Shown here one piece after another: positions 37,131 through 49,761 of a DNA stretch of 64,000 nt. The number at the start of each line of letters is the position of its first letter. The first letter of the stretch is position 1. Source of the stretch: Granulicella sp. 5B5 (GTDB lineage Bacteria; Acidobacteriota; Terriglobia; Terriglobales; Acidobacteriaceae); assembly GCF_014083945.1 (NCBI RefSeq), contig NZ_CP046444.1, positions 1-64,000 of the forward strand, read 5' to 3'. The translations under genes and the position numbers were made by a program. The notes beneath the pieces were generated by a model, which was not told the DNA's origin, did no database searches, and saw only the letters and a program-made list of their open reading frames with translations.

Positions 37131-38684
37131 TCAGAGATGGATTTTATGTACCAGATCGACTACCGTTGTGTTAATGGACCCTAGGATTAGTTGTGGATAA
37201 AGACCAATGACAAACATCAAAGCAATTGCAGGAGCAAACATGAGTTGCTCTTTCAGCGTCAGGTCGGCGAAAGAGTCCCAGCGTTCGTTAAGCGGTCCTG
37301 TAAAGACGCGTTGAATAGTGTTGAGAATAAAAAGCGCTGTAAGCAGCAGGCCTATCACGCAAAGAGAGGCGCTCCACGTCACAAGCGGAAAACAGCCTTT
37401 GAAGATTAGAAACTCGCCGATGAAGCCGTTCAATCCTGGGAGCCCCAGTGACGAAAAAAGTGCTATTCCCATCAGGCCTGTCATTACGGGGGCAACTTTA
37501 CGGAGTCCTCCAAAATCATTTAGACCTCGCATGCCGCCACTTCTTGCCTCCAGTAAAGCCACAAACCAGAAAATGGTCGCAGCCGTCAGGCCATGATTGA
37601 ACATCTGTAGAAAAGTTCCATCCATTGCTGAATATCGTTGTATGAGCAGGCTCGGATCGGATGCAATATTGCGTGCCATCGCAAACACGCCCAGCAGACA
37701 GTAACCAAGATGGTTGACGGATGAATAGGCAAAAACGCGTTTGAGGTCTGATTGAGCGAGTGCGGAATAAGAAGAGAAAACTATAGTCGCCACCGTAAGC
37801 CATAGCAAAGGTGTAAGAAACTTCTGCATCTGGGGAGCAAAGATGGGTAAGAGAACTCTCAATAGCCCATAGAGACCCATCTTCGACATGGCGCCGGTTA
37901 GTAAGATTGTCGCTCCCGTGGGGGCTTCCGAATATGCGGCTGGCAACCAGGTATGAAAGGGAATTATGGGTATTTTAACAGCGAATCCAAGAAAGACCCC
38001 GACAAACAAAATCATTGGTGCACGCTGCAATAGAAGGCACGGCCAACCTCCTGCACTCAACGTTTGCAGCAATGCTCCCTGCTGCGAGATTCTTGCCAGT
38101 TCAAGGAAGTCGAAGGTGCCAGTCGCGAGATATAAGGCGATGAAAGACAGCAACATCGCTATGCTGCCCGCCACGGTGTAAATGATGAATATCGTAGCAG
38201 CGGCGCTTCTTCTAGGACCACCCCATATCTTAATCAAGAAGAATGCTGGGATGAGACTAAGTTCCCAATATGTAAACCAGTGCACGAAATTCAAGGCAGT
38301 AAAGGCGCCGAATAAACATGCTTCTAGAAAGAAAATTAAGGAGTAATAGAGTGACACACTGGACTCAATTGCCGAAGATGCAAGAATGGAGATGAGCGTG
38401 ACAATCGCGGAAAGTACTAGCATGAGAATGCCAAGCCCATCGCAGCCAAGATGGTATTGAACATTGAGCCCCGGAATCCAGGACCGTTTTTCTTCGAACT
38501 GCATGCCGGCAATGCGAACGTCGAAACTATGCCATAGAAGCAACGTCATCAGTAGAATGACGAGGGAGCACGCTATTGCAAGGACGCGCGTCATCTTCCT
38601 GTTCCGTCTTTTTGTAACAAGAAGGAGAACGCCACAGCATCCCGGCACTGCGGTCAATGTGCTCAACCATGGGAAGGAATTCAT
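37131..38684 (-). CDS. NADH-quinone oxidoreductase subunit M-like (second NuoM)
   Basis: 517 residues of the same antiporter family: LNFVHWFTYWELSLIPAFFL with the Glu of helix 5, KIPIIPFHTWLPAAYSEAPT with the Lys/His motif, and FAYSSVNHLGYCLLGVF. It overlaps nuoL by 4 bp and lies 28 bp before the other NuoM. The two NuoM proteins are clearly different in sequence (for example 'SSVNHLGYCLLG' against 'SSISHMGFILLG'), so the duplication is old and both are probably used. A complex with four antiporter-like subunits (L, M, M2, N) would be expected to move more protons per cycle. Confidence 0.9.
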   Translation of the reverse strand: MNSFPWLSTLTAVPGCCGVLLLVTKRRNRKMTRVLAIACSLVILLMTLLLWHSFDVRIAGMQFEEKRSWIPGLNVQYHLGCDGLGILMLVLSAIVTLISILASSAIESSVSLYYSLIFFLEACLFGAFTALNFVHWFTYWELSLIPAFFLIKIWGGPRRSAAATIFIIYTVAGSIAMLLSFIALYLATGTFDFLELARISQQGALLQTLSAGGWPCLLLQRAPMILFVGVFLGFAVKIPIIPFHTWLPAAYSEAPTGATILLTGAMSKMGLYGLLRVLLPIFAPQMQKFLTPLLWLTVATIVFSSYSALAQSDLKRVFAYSSVNHLGYCLLGVFAMARNIASDPSLLIQRYSAMDGTFLQMFNHGLTAATIFWFVALLEARSGGMRGLNDFGGLRKVAPVMTGLMGIALFSSLGLPGLNGFIGEFLIFKGCFPLVTWSASLCVIGLLLTALFILNTIQRVFTGPLNERWDSFADLTLKEQLMFAPAIALMFVIGLYPQLILGSINTTVVDLVHKIHL

Positions 38685-40762
38685 AATCTCGGACTCCCCA
38701 TGAGTAGAATCGCTCCAACAGCCAGTACGACTGCTAGAAACCTCAGATACGTCTGAGCACGTCCTGACTGTAAGTGGGAGAGCGTTCTAGCCCCAAGTGA
38801 AACCCCTTTACAGCCAGCGTTAAAGCCGCCGTTGATGATGTGTGTCTCAACATAGCTGTCGATGCGGCCAAGCGTGACTGTGGCAGAAGAAATAGAACGG
38901 ACTACGCCACCCCAAACCCACTGATCGAGCCAGAGGCTGGCTCGTGTTAGAGCATAGGTAGGACGAACGACTGTAGCTTGATAGAATTCATTAACGAACA
39001 GAGCTTCGGTGAGAAAAGAGAATACTCTTGGCGCTGCTTTCTCAAGCGGATCAAGGGCAGCTGGGTCCACGATGGGGTATTTGCCGTACACAAACCAACC
39101 TAAAGCGAGCCCCGAAATAACAACGAGCGAGGATACGACCATGAGCGGTAACGTATCGGTCAATGCGCCATAATGTACGTGAACTGGCTTCCCATCTAGA
39201 AAAGCTTGAAACCAGGGCCATAGGGGGGTTCCGGCAAATCCTAGGAATGTCGCAAAGCAAGCTAGGACGACCAGAGGTCCAGTCATTACCGCTGGGCTCT
39301 CGTGTGGAGTATTTACATGATGAGAGCCATGTATAGCATGAGACGAATCGGCAATGGCTGTTTGACGTGATGCTCCAGCGTATACATAGTACATTTGACG
39401 GATCATATAGAAGGCTGTGAGCAGTGCGGCGGCAACTCCCATATAAAAAGGAATTCTAGTAACACTCCAAATAGAAGCGGCATGCAAGATCTCGTCCTTG
39501 CTCCAAAACCCAGCGAACAAAGGAAATCCACAAAGCGCTAGCATTCCGCACGAATATGTCACAAAGGTGACAGGCATAGCGCCGCGCAGTCCTCCCATAC
39601 GACGAATGTCTTGCTCTCCACCATAGCCATGGATCACAGAGCCAGCGCCCAGGAAAAGTAATGCTTTGAAAAACGCATGCGTGATGAGATGAAACATGCC
39701 GACGGCTACCCCGCCGACGCCCAACCCCATCATCATGTAACCCAACTGGGACATCGTCGAGTACGCTAGAATTCTCTTAATATCCCATTGCGCAACCGCG
39801 ACGATTGCTCCAAACAATGCGGTCACAGCACCGACCCAGGTCACTAATTGCAACGCCGCAGTGGAGCTCAGCGGCGTCATCGTTGCCGATGGAGCACTCA
39901 TCAATGGGTAGATCCGTGCAATTAGAAATACACCTGCCGCGACCATCGTAGCGGCATGGATCAGGGCGCTGACCGGTGTCGGACCTTCCATCGCATCGGG
40001 TAGCCAAACGTGGAGTGGCACCTGTCCAGACTTGCCCGCCGCGCCGCAGAAGATAAGAATGCCAATCGCAGAGGAGACTGACGTGCCTAACAATGTAAGG
40101 TGTGCAGTCAATGCGCTCAGAGCAGAATGCTCAAGACAACCCGCACCACCGTCATAAAACAACAGTGTCCCCGTCTTTCCATAGAGCCACATCATTCCAA
40201 GGAAGAAGCCGAGGTCTCCAATTCGGGTTACAATAAATGCCTTTTTCGCAGCTGCGGCGGCTTTTGGGTTCGCAAACCAGAAACCAATTAGGAGATAGGA
40301 TGTGAGACCGACGATTTCCCAGCACATAAATAGCGTGAGTAGGCTGTTAGAAAGGGCCACACCAAGCATTGCCCCTGCAAAGAGCGAAAGGAAGCCAAAA
40401 AAGCGCGTGAAATTTGGATCCTCAGCCATGTAGCCAATGCTATAGATAAAAATGAGAAGACCCACAAAGGTCACCATCACCAGCATAACGGCCGTCAAGG
40501 GATCAAATATCCAACCGATCCTCACCCACTCAGTGCCAAACTGAAACCAGTTGAAATTGAAGACTTGTTGCCCCCCTCCATACGGGAGGGCCGAAAGTAC
40601 ATGCAGAAACGCGATAAAGGCCATCACCAGCGAGATGCTCATAGCGCCGATCGCTAACCCAGCGGCAAAACGGCGATATTGCTGTTTTGTAACAGCAATC
40701 AAGCCCCCGGCCAGTAGAGGTAGTGCCGCGATGATCCATAGATAGCTTATAAGCCAACGCAT
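38681..40762 (-). CDS. nuoL: NADH-quinone oxidoreductase subunit L
   Basis: 693 residues, the largest antiporter-like subunit, with the extended C-terminal helix typical of NuoL. Visible: LFMCWEIVGLTSYLLIGFWF, GKSGQVPLHVWLPDAMEGPT, AYSTMSQLGYMMMGLGVGG and the linker helix region near residues 500-640. Placed between nuoK (13-bp gap) and the second NuoM (4-bp overlap). Confidence 0.95.
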   Translation of the reverse strand: MRWLISYLWIIAALPLLAGGLIAVTKQQYRRFAAGLAIGAMSISLVMAFIAFLHVLSALPYGGGQQVFNFNWFQFGTEWVRIGWIFDPLTAVMLVMVTFVGLLIFIYSIGYMAEDPNFTRFFGFLSLFAGAMLGVALSNSLLTLFMCWEIVGLTSYLLIGFWFANPKAAAAAKKAFIVTRIGDLGFFLGMMWLYGKTGTLLFYDGGAGCLEHSALSALTAHLTLLGTSVSSAIGILIFCGAAGKSGQVPLHVWLPDAMEGPTPVSALIHAATMVAAGVFLIARIYPLMSAPSATMTPLSSTAALQLVTWVGAVTALFGAIVAVAQWDIKRILAYSTMSQLGYMMMGLGVGGVAVGMFHLITHAFFKALLFLGAGSVIHGYGGEQDIRRMGGLRGAMPVTFVTYSCGMLALCGFPLFAGFWSKDEILHAASIWSVTRIPFYMGVAAALLTAFYMIRQMYYVYAGASRQTAIADSSHAIHGSHHVNTPHESPAVMTGPLVVLACFATFLGFAGTPLWPWFQAFLDGKPVHVHYGALTDTLPLMVVSSLVVISGLALGWFVYGKYPIVDPAALDPLEKAAPRVFSFLTEALFVNEFYQATVVRPTYALTRASLWLDQWVWGGVVRSISSATVTLGRIDSYVETHIINGGFNAGCKGVSLGARTLSHLQSGRAQTYLRFLAVVLAVGAILLMGSPRL

Positions 40763-40775
40763 AGTTCTTTGGGAG

Positions 40776-41087
40776 TCAGCCTTTCATTGAATCGATACAG
40801 TCTAGATCGGTCGTTTTGGTGTGGCGATAGACGGCCAGGATAATGCTTAGTCCAACTGCAGCTTCCGCGGCTGCTACACCGATGGAAAAAATCGCAAACA
40901 ATACCCCCGTCAAGGCAGAGTGTTCCGTTCCATAGCGCCAGAACGCAATTAGATTGAGGTTCGCTGCATTCATCATTAGTTCAATGCCGATCAACACCAA
41001 AATGGCGTTGCGCCGAGTAAGAGCACCAGCCAGACCCACGGCGAAGATGAAGGCTGAAAGAAGTAGGCATGCGCTCAGTAGGTTCAT
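40776..41087 (-). CDS. nuoK: NADH-quinone oxidoreductase subunit K
   Basis: 103 residues, three membrane helices. NAILVLIGIELMMNAANLNL carries the conserved Glu of helix 2, and GVAAAEAAVGLSIILAVYR the second conserved Glu used in proton transfer. It overlaps nuoJ by 4 bp. Length is standard. Confidence 0.95.
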   Translation of the reverse strand: MNLLSACLLLSAFIFAVGLAGALTRRNAILVLIGIELMMNAANLNLIAFWRYGTEHSALTGVLFAIFSIGVAAAEAAVGLSIILAVYRHTKTTDLDCIDSMKG

Positions 41088-41596
41088 GGCTTCTCCGTGC
41101 TTTCAGGCAACGCCACGATAACGGCACCAATCAGCGCCGCAGTGAGCAAAACACCAACTACCTCCAGCGGCACAGATAATTCGTGCAGCAGCACCACACC
41201 TATTTGATTGACAGATGTCAGCGGAACGTCATTGGAGGTCTGGGGCGTCAAGTGCGACTGGATGACTGCATAAGCCAGAACACCAAAGACTACCGCTGCG
41301 ATCGCGACACCCGTCGGCAACACGAATCGTCTTGCAGGCCTCACATCAGGGACCTTATGTTGTATGCCACCTTGGGTCATCATCAGCGCAAAGACAGCCA
41401 GGATTGCAACCGCACCGACGTACACAAGAACCTGTGTGAACCCCACAAATTGCGCTCCAAGAGCGATATACAGTCCTGCTATTCCAACAAGGCCAATGGC
41501 AAGCGAGAGGATGCAATGTATGGAGTTACGCAGCGTCATCGCTGCAACCGTACCCATCGCGGTAAAGATCGCGGACAGGATGAAGATCGTTTTCAT
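41084..41596 (-). CDS. nuoJ: NADH-quinone oxidoreductase subunit J
   Basis: 170 residues, five predicted membrane helices. FVGFTQVLVYVGAVAILAVF is the family signature (helix 3 with the pi-bulge). It lies 18 bp after nuoH and overlaps nuoK. The C-terminus is ALPESTEKP. Confidence 0.95.
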   Translation of the reverse strand: MKTIFILSAIFTAMGTVAAMTLRNSIHCILSLAIGLVGIAGLYIALGAQFVGFTQVLVYVGAVAILAVFALMMTQGGIQHKVPDVRPARRFVLPTGVAIAAVVFGVLAYAVIQSHLTPQTSNDVPLTSVNQIGVVLLHELSVPLEVVGVLLTAALIGAVIVALPESTEKP

Positions 41597-41614
41597 AGCA
41601 GTCCTTTCGGCAGC

Positions 41615-42793
41615 TTATTCGGAGAAACGATATGTTCTTACTTGCAGCACCTGTCCCTGTTGGGCCCCACGGGTAAACAAAGCGAAGGGGATCAGCAGAA
41701 ACAGACTGCAGATCAACCATCGCACGATCCCTGCCGGCAGAAAATGCCAAATCCCTGCATCTAACAGGTTCAGCAGCGTCATGGGCAACATTAGCTTCCA
41801 GGCAAGGCCCATCAGTTGATCCATCCGAAGCCGCGGAAACGTTCCACGTATCCAGATGAAAAATGCGATAAGTACGAGAAGCTTCCCAAAGAACCAAATC
41901 CACGATGGGATGAAGCCCAGGAAAGAGAGCGGAGCAGACCATCCTCCGAGGAACAACGTAATCGCAAGCCCGCTTGTTGCGAACATCCCGAGATACTCGC
42001 CCAGAAAAAACAGCGCAAACTTAAAGCCAGAGTATTCGATGTAATACCCGGCAATAATCTCGGATTCACCCTCAGGAAGATCAAACGGTGAGCGATTGGC
42101 CTCCGCCGTCGCGGCGATCATGAACAAGACGAATCCCGCGAAACCCCAGGGCGTAAACACATACCAATGGGGCCAGATCCACGTGTAGCCCGCCTGCATC
42201 TGCACAATCGATACCGTTGAAAGTGAGCCAGCGGCCATGATTACAACCACAGATGCGAGCACAAGCGGCACCTCGTAACTGATCATCTGGGCCACCGCGC
42301 GCATCGCGCCAAGCAGCGAGTACTTGCTGTGGCTCGACCAGCCGGCCATGAACACCGCCAACTCGACCATCGACCCCACTGCAAAGAAGAACAGCAAGCC
42401 CGAGTCAAGGTTGGCAATCACCATGTTGCGGCCGATAGGCATCACTGCATAGGCAATGAACGCGGCCAGCACCAGTACGATCGGCGCAAGAAAGTGCACG
42501 ATCTTGTCGGCTTCGTGCGGAACAACATCCTCTTTGGTGAGCGACTTGATGCCGTCGGCCATTGGTTGCAGGAAGCCGAACGGTCCCACTCTGTTTGGGC
42601 CGTAACGGTTCTGGATTCTTCCCAGGCCTTTGCGTTCGAGCACTGTGGTGATTGCGAACAGCAGAGGAAACACCAGCAGTACCGGAACCACGGATAGCAC
42701 AGCCGATGTCAGCGGCTGCCATGCTCCTGGCACGTAGCTAAGAAGCCAATGCTTGGTAGTTACAAAGATCTGATCGACGGCCGCAGGACTCAT
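41615..42793 (-). CDS. nuoH: NADH-quinone oxidoreductase subunit H
   Basis: 392 residues, membrane subunit that forms the quinone tunnel with NuoB and NuoD. Visible: RIQNRYGPNRVGPFGFLQPM, the loop NRSPFDLPEGESEIIAGYYI with conserved acidic residues, and FIWIRGTFPRLRMDQLMGL. It starts directly after the nuoI stop (no gap). Confidence 0.96.
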   Translation of the reverse strand: MSPAAVDQIFVTTKHWLLSYVPGAWQPLTSAVLSVVPVLLVFPLLFAITTVLERKGLGRIQNRYGPNRVGPFGFLQPMADGIKSLTKEDVVPHEADKIVHFLAPIVLVLAAFIAYAVMPIGRNMVIANLDSGLLFFFAVGSMVELAVFMAGWSSHSKYSLLGAMRAVAQMISYEVPLVLASVVVIMAAGSLSTVSIVQMQAGYTWIWPHWYVFTPWGFAGFVLFMIAATAEANRSPFDLPEGESEIIAGYYIEYSGFKFALFFLGEYLGMFATSGLAITLFLGGWSAPLSFLGFIPSWIWFFGKLLVLIAFFIWIRGTFPRLRMDQLMGLAWKLMLPMTLLNLLDAGIWHFLPAGIVRWLICSLFLLIPFALFTRGAQQGQVLQVRTYRFSE

Positions 42794-43384
42794 CTACGAT
42801 TGCGCCCCCTCTGCGGCTGATGCAGCTGGGTTGACGGGCGCAGGTGCAGGCTTCGGTGCTGCTTTAGCTCTAGCGGCTGCAAGTGCTTCGTCTACCCCAC
42901 TTGCCTCTGTCGGATGAATCTCGTGATAATACTCGTTGGACTTCGCCAGCTTATCGCGTGTCAGCAGCAGGTCATCAAACCGGTTCGTAGCGCTGAGGTT
43001 GTAATCCACGTCCATTTTGATAGCGTCGAAGGGGCACACCTCCACGCATATCTGGCAGCTCATGCAAACCGAGATATCGATATCGAACCGAGCCGGATAG
43101 AACTGCATCTTGCCGACCGCATCCGGTTTCTTGTCGCCGCTCTTATCGATGTAGATGCACTTGGGCGGGCACTCTTTCTCGCATATCTGGCAGGCAACAC
43201 AGCGCAGGCCCTGGTCCCAGTTGGTCCCGTCATACACCAGGAACGGAAAGCTCCTCGAGGCCTCTATTCTGGGGGCTTGTTCTTCTGGGTACTGAACGGT
43301 TATCAGTCGCTCTTCGCTGACATAGCTGCCAAGGAAGTTGCGAGCTGTCTCCACCAGTCCCCTCAGAACACCCACACCCAGCAT
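42794..43384 (-). CDS. nuoI: NADH-quinone oxidoreductase subunit I
   Basis: 196 residues with two 4Fe-4S motifs, CVACQICEKECPPKC and CMSCQICVEVCPFDA, that carry clusters N6a and N6b to the quinone site. A Pro/Ala-rich tail (APKPAPAPVNPAASAAEG) of about 30 residues extends beyond the usual end. It follows nuoD after 70 bp; in the 14-gene operon nuoE, nuoF and nuoG would stand here and are absent. Confidence 0.95.
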   Translation of the reverse strand: MLGVGVLRGLVETARNFLGSYVSEERLITVQYPEEQAPRIEASRSFPFLVYDGTNWDQGLRCVACQICEKECPPKCIYIDKSGDKKPDAVGKMQFYPARFDIDISVCMSCQICVEVCPFDAIKMDVDYNLSATNRFDDLLLTRDKLAKSNEYYHEIHPTEASGVDEALAAARAKAAPKPAPAPVNPAASAAEGAQS

Positions 43385-43454
43385 CGGTTCAGAACCTCAG
43401 GCCTTCTAGATTTTGTGTGCAACCACTCTAACTCACTTGACCGTATTAAAACGC

Positions 43455-44611
<1,157 letters not shown>

Positions 44612-44615
<4 letters not shown>

Positions 44616-45268
44616 TCCTGCACCGCCCCGGTTCGTACCTGGCCGCTGTAATGCTCTTGCATCTTCTTCAGCACATCATCATGCGCCGTCGGCTCGTACT
44701 CATAATCATCCGGCTCAACATAATCGCGCCGCATGGGAAAGTCCGTAAACTCTTCCCACATCAAAAGCCGTCTCAGGTCTGGATGCCCATCAAAGATCAC
44801 ACCATACAGATCGAACACCTCGCGCTCCTGGAACTCAGCGCTCCGCCAAACCGGCGTCAGCGAGGGCACGTGCACCTTCTCCACGCGATCTCCGGTGCGC
44901 ATCCTCAGCACCAGCGGGCCCTTAGGGTTCTTCATCGAGTACAGGTGATACACCACTTCGAGATACGCATCCGTCATTCTCTTCTGCGTCTCTTCCACCT
45001 CTTGCTCGACTCCCTCGACGAGCTTCTTCACCTTGACCTTCTCTGTCACCTCGCGTGCAGGCCAGTCAACGCCCGTCACATTGGAGCAGTAGTCAAACCC
45101 CTCTGCATCACGCAGCAGAGTCGCCACAGCCACAGCATCCGCAGGCGTCACCAGCAGCGAGTGCTGTGCACACGCGCTCGGGTTCATCACCATCTCCACC
45201 ACGCACCCCGGCAACGCAGCCTCGAGGCTTGCCTTCAATGTCTCCATGTCGGCCAAAGCTAAGCTCAT
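44612..45268 (-). CDS. nuoC: NADH-quinone oxidoreductase subunit C
   Basis: 218 residues from the ATG that overlaps the nuoB stop (ATGA); the frame is open 15 codons upstream but that would run into nuoB. The signature [19 protein letters not shown] and [20 protein letters not shown] is complete. An insert of about 20 charged residues ([20 protein letters not shown]) sits before the conserved domain. Confidence 0.94.
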
Positions 45269-45903
45269 TTCTCCCCCGCCGGTGTAATCGTCGTCACCAG
45301 CGGTGCCTGCCACACCGTAGGGTTGCTGCTCGGCTCCAGGTCATGCCCGCCAAACTCAGGAACAGGGAAGTCACAGCTCTCATCCACCTTCATGAAATCC
45401 GGACGCGCATCGCCCGTTAGAGGTTGGCCATCGATCTTCCGCTGCAGTGCCATAAAGCCTTCAATCAGCGCCTCCGGCCGCGGCGGGCATCCCGGAATAT
45501 AAATATCGACCGGGATATACCGGTCGATCCCCTTCAGCACGTTGTACCCCTGCTTGAACGGCCCGCCCGAGATCGCACAGGCCCCCATTGAGATCACATA
45601 CTTTGGCTCCGGCATCTGGTTGTAGAGCCGCACCACCTGCGGCGCCATCTTCTTCGTAATCGTCCCCGCTACGATCATCAGGTCAGCCTGTCGCGGCGAA
45701 GGCCGAAACACCTCAGCGCCAAACCGTGCCAGGTCATAGCGTGCCATCGTCGTTGCAATCATCTCGATCGCACAGCATGCCAGGCCAAAGTTCAACGGCC
45801 ACAGTGAGTTCTTGCGTCCCCAGTTATAGAGTTCCTGCAGGCTCGTCGCTACAATCCCTTGTTTGCGTAGCTCCTGCTTCAGTGCTTCATCCATCATCCG
45901 CAC
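45265..45903 (-). CDS. nuoB: NADH-quinone oxidoreductase subunit B
   Basis: 212 residues. Ligands of cluster N2 are visible: the tandem Cys in [11 protein letters not shown], Cys in [12 protein letters not shown] and [12 protein letters not shown]. Several ATG codons lie close together at the start (MRMMDEALK), so the first residues are uncertain. The C-terminal 40 residues are longer than in many NuoB. Confidence 0.95.
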   Translation of the reverse strand: MRMMDEALKQELRKQGIVATSLQELYNWGRKNSLWPLNFGLACCAIEMIATTMARYDLARFGAEVFRPSPRQADLMIVAGTITKKMAPQVVRLYNQMPEPKYVISMGACAISGGPFKQGYNVLKGIDRYIPVDIYIPGCPPRPEALIEGFMALQRKIDGQPLTGDARPDFMKVDESCDFPVPEFGGHDLEPSSNPTVWQAPLVTTITPAGEK

Positions 45904-45934
45904 AACCCTTCAGGGAATCGATCGGTTCAACCGT

Positions 45935-46306
45935 TTATGTCCAGGTCAACACCTTCTTCTGATACGCCCAGACCAACCCTTCCACTAACAACAGCAGGAA
46001 CACCAGCATCGCCAGGCATTCGCCGTAGCCAAACCTACTGAAGGCGACGGCAAACGGCAGCAGGAACACCGCCTCCACATCGAAGACCAGAAACACGATC
46101 GCGTAGATGTAGTAACCCGGTTTGAAGTGGACGATGAAATCGTCCTTCGTCTCCAGTCCGCACTCATAAATCGCGTTCTTGTCCTTGCCCGGCTTCTGGG
46201 GAGAAAACGCTTTAGCCCACAACCGCGCAAGCACCAGCGGCGCCAACGCAAATCCCGTGGCCCCCACCAGCAATACAGCTATAGACAGATAAGAAGTGCT
46301 CTCCAT
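45935..46306 (-). CDS. nuoA: NADH-quinone oxidoreductase subunit A
   Basis: 123 residues, three membrane helices; conserved [11 protein letters not shown] (Cys loop near the quinone tunnel) and [19 protein letters not shown]. It is the first gene of the operon; the promoter should lie in 46307-46498, shared divergently with icd. Confidence 0.95.
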   Translation of the reverse strand: MESTSYLSIAVLLVGATGFALAPLVLARLWAKAFSPQKPGKDKNAIYECGLETKDDFIVHFKPGYYIYAIVFLVFDVEAVFLLPFAVAFSRFGYGECLAMLVFLLLLVEGLVWAYQKKVLTWT

Positions 46307-46498
46307 ACCGTGCCAAACACCGTAACAGATTCTTCACACGCAGGTGAAGGCGCACACGCAAACCGTTGTATAGACAGGCACACGAGGCCACACGTCGGAA
46401 CGTTTCAGGCGAGTATCTCGCTACCTTTTGCCACCTCTCTCACCGCGATGCTATCCTTCGCCACTGTCCGGCATTCCCCTCTCGGAGCCAACTTACTA

Positions 46499-47899
<1,401 letters not shown>

Positions 47900-47917
47900 C
47901 CAACTTTCACAATGTTT

Positions 47918-47978
47918 GTCATTTCGACCGGAGCATCTCGGCTTTATCGCGATGCTGAGCGGAGAAACCCCTGTATTT
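47918..47978. repeat. Dispersed intergenic repeat C, copy 1
   Basis: GTCATTTCGACCGGAGC ... CTGAGCGGAGAAACCCCTGT. It matches 57270-57316 (GTCATCTCGACCGAAGG ... GTAGCGGAGAGACCTGC). Such GTCATTTCGACCG...GCGGAG elements occur, to my knowledge, in many copies in Acidobacteriota and Bacteroidota genomes. It follows icd. Confidence 0.65.
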
Positions 47979-48123
47979 ACCGCAGCAAGAGCCGAAGACG
48001 CGAGCGTAGCACCTGTAAATCCGCCTCTCGGAGTGGTACTCTGGCTGCCAGTCGATTTCTCCCGCTTCGCCCTCTGGCGAAGCTCGCAACCGGTTCGCGC
48101 AGCAGCAGATTGAGGATGAACGC

Positions 48124-48849
48124 ATGACAATGGTCAAGACACATCGCCGCTACCAGGAGGTCGCGGCACGCATCTCCCGTTACATCGCCGAGAAGGGCCT
48201 TGAGCCTGGCGCTCGGCTCCCCGGAGAGATCGACCTGGCCAAGGTCTGCGGTGTCAGCCGTCCCACCATTCGCGAAGCGATGGTTTCTCTCGAGATCGCC
48301 GGCGAGCTTGAGATCCGCTCCGGCTCCGGCGCCTACGTCCGCGAGGCCGTCAACCCCATGTCGCTCGTCCTCGACTCCGGTCCCGGCCCCTTCGAGCTCC
48401 TCCGCGCCCGCATTCTCATCGAAGGCGAGATCGCCGCCGACGCCGCTCTCTACGCCTCCGCCGGCGACCTCGCCAAGATCGAAAAGACGCTGCAGCAGAT
48501 GCGCCGTCTCGTCCTCGCCAAGACCAACGCGCAGGTCACCGACCGCCAGTTCCACGTGGCGATTGGTGAAGCGGCGAAGAACTCGGTGCTCGCCAGCATC
48601 GTCGATGGCCTTTGGGCAGGCATGTTCGCGCCTATGTACCACCGTCTCTCGCAGCGCGCGGGCCTTGACCAGCATCAGGCCGCCGCGCTCGAAGATCATG
48701 AAGCCATCTTCGCCGCCATCGCCGAGCGCAATCCCAACGAGGCCCGCCGCGCCATGCGACGCCACCTCCAGCACGTCGAGGAGCACCTCACCAGCGATGA
48801 GGTGCCGTCCCCCCCGCGAGACATCCAAGTCCCACAAGCACGACTCTGA
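48124..48849 (+). CDS. GntR-family regulator, FadR/FCD type
   Basis: 241 residues. Winged helix at residues 10-75 with LEPGARLPGEIDLAKVCGVS and RPTIREAMVSLEIAGELEIR; the FCD effector domain follows (about 90-225) with LLRARILIEGEIAADAAL, and the His residues DRQFHVAIGEAA and LEDHEAIFAAI expected for metal binding. Such proteins repress sugar-acid or organic-acid catabolism. No obvious catabolic operon is beside it, so the target is unknown. GAGGATG stands before the start. Confidence 0.88.
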   Translation: MTMVKTHRRYQEVAARISRYIAEKGLEPGARLPGEIDLAKVCGVSRPTIREAMVSLEIAGELEIRSGSGAYVREAVNPMSLVLDSGPGPFELLRARILIEGEIAADAALYASAGDLAKIEKTLQQMRRLVLAKTNAQVTDRQFHVAIGEAAKNSVLASIVDGLWAGMFAPMYHRLSQRAGLDQHQAAALEDHEAIFAAIAERNPNEARRAMRRHLQHVEEHLTSDEVPSPPRDIQVPQARL

Positions 48850-48934
48850 AGCATCACGCAGCCAGCACGCCTGATTCGGTCGGGTGGGGTATCGCGCGCC
48901 AGCGCGACCGCTGGAGCCGCGGCTCTCTCAACCA

Positions 48935-49357
48935 TCACTTCGCGAACAGCTGTCTCAGATCCTCAAACGCCTTGAACTCCAGCGCATTGCCCCCGGGGTC
49001 CAGGAAGAACATCGTCGACTGCTCGCCCACCTGGCCTTCAAACCGCGTGTACGGCTCGATGATGAAGCTCACCTGCGCTGCCTTCACACGCTCCGCCAGT
49101 TCTTTCCACTGGCTCTTCTCCAGCACCACGCCAAAGTGAGGAACGGGCACATCGTGCCCATCGACCGGGTTATGGTGAGCGTCGTCTGTCGCAGGCTTCG
49201 GTTTGTGATGGGCGACAATCTGGTGCCCGTAAAGATTGAAGTCGATCCACTGCTCTGAGCTGCGGCCTTCGGGGCAGCCCAACACCGTGCCGTAAAAGTG
49301 TCGTGCGGCCTCGAGATCGTCAACAGGGAAGGCAATATGAAAGGGGCGTAGAGACAT
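48935..49357 (-). CDS. VOC-superfamily protein (glyoxalase/dioxygenase fold)
   Basis: 140 residues from [21 protein letters not shown]; the frame stays open for 86 codons upstream, but that part belongs to a different, frameshifted gene. Metal-site residues can be placed as His in PFHIAF, His in VPHFGVVL and Glu in GNALEFKAF. Members include extradiol dioxygenase-like and lyase-like enzymes; substrate unknown. Confidence 0.85.
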   Translation of the reverse strand: MSLRPFHIAFPVDDLEAARHFYGTVLGCPEGRSSEQWIDFNLYGHQIVAHHKPKPATDDAHHNPVDGHDVPVPHFGVVLEKSQWKELAERVKAAQVSFIIEPYTRFEGQVGEQSTMFFLDPGGNALEFKAFEDLRQLFAK

Positions 49358-49383
49358 ACCTCGATCATAATGCGAGCCACGAA

Positions 49384-49615
49384 CTACCGCCGGTAGTACC
49401 CATCCTGACGCCCGCACGGATACGCATTGCGAAATGTGTTTCGCGGTAAGCCCGCGCCCTGCACGGTATCCATCGTGGTCCGCCGAATAAGGCTGTATCG
49501 GCGGAGGTGGCGGCGGAGGCCCTGCCGGAGGATAATAGGGATGAGAGCAACCAGCGGTCGCCATCAGCGCCGGACACAAGGTTGCCAGCCTCGAAGTCGC
49601 TTGTGGTTCATGCAC
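49384..49615 (-). pseudogene. Frameshifted small lipoprotein
   Basis: From a GTG with GGAG seven bases upstream the frame reads a lipoprotein signal ([14 protein letters not shown]), then SHPYYPPAG, a run of seven prolines and DHDGYRAG. The frame then runs on into the VOC gene. Skipping one base in the GGGCGCGGG stretch (about 49451-49459) restores an ending [16 protein letters not shown] and stop at 49384. I infer a one-base insertion, real or a sequencing error, in a short outer-membrane lipoprotein. Confidence 0.5.
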
Positions 49616-49761
49616 TGTTTTCTCCTGCCGAACAACGGCACCACGCCTGTAGCACTGTATTGGATCAATTGTCGCTGTCTCGCCCCCGATACACCGAAAG
49701 GGGTATAGCCGCAGTCTCTGTCCGTGGTGTCATATGGAAACAACTCAGGAAGGAGATTACT

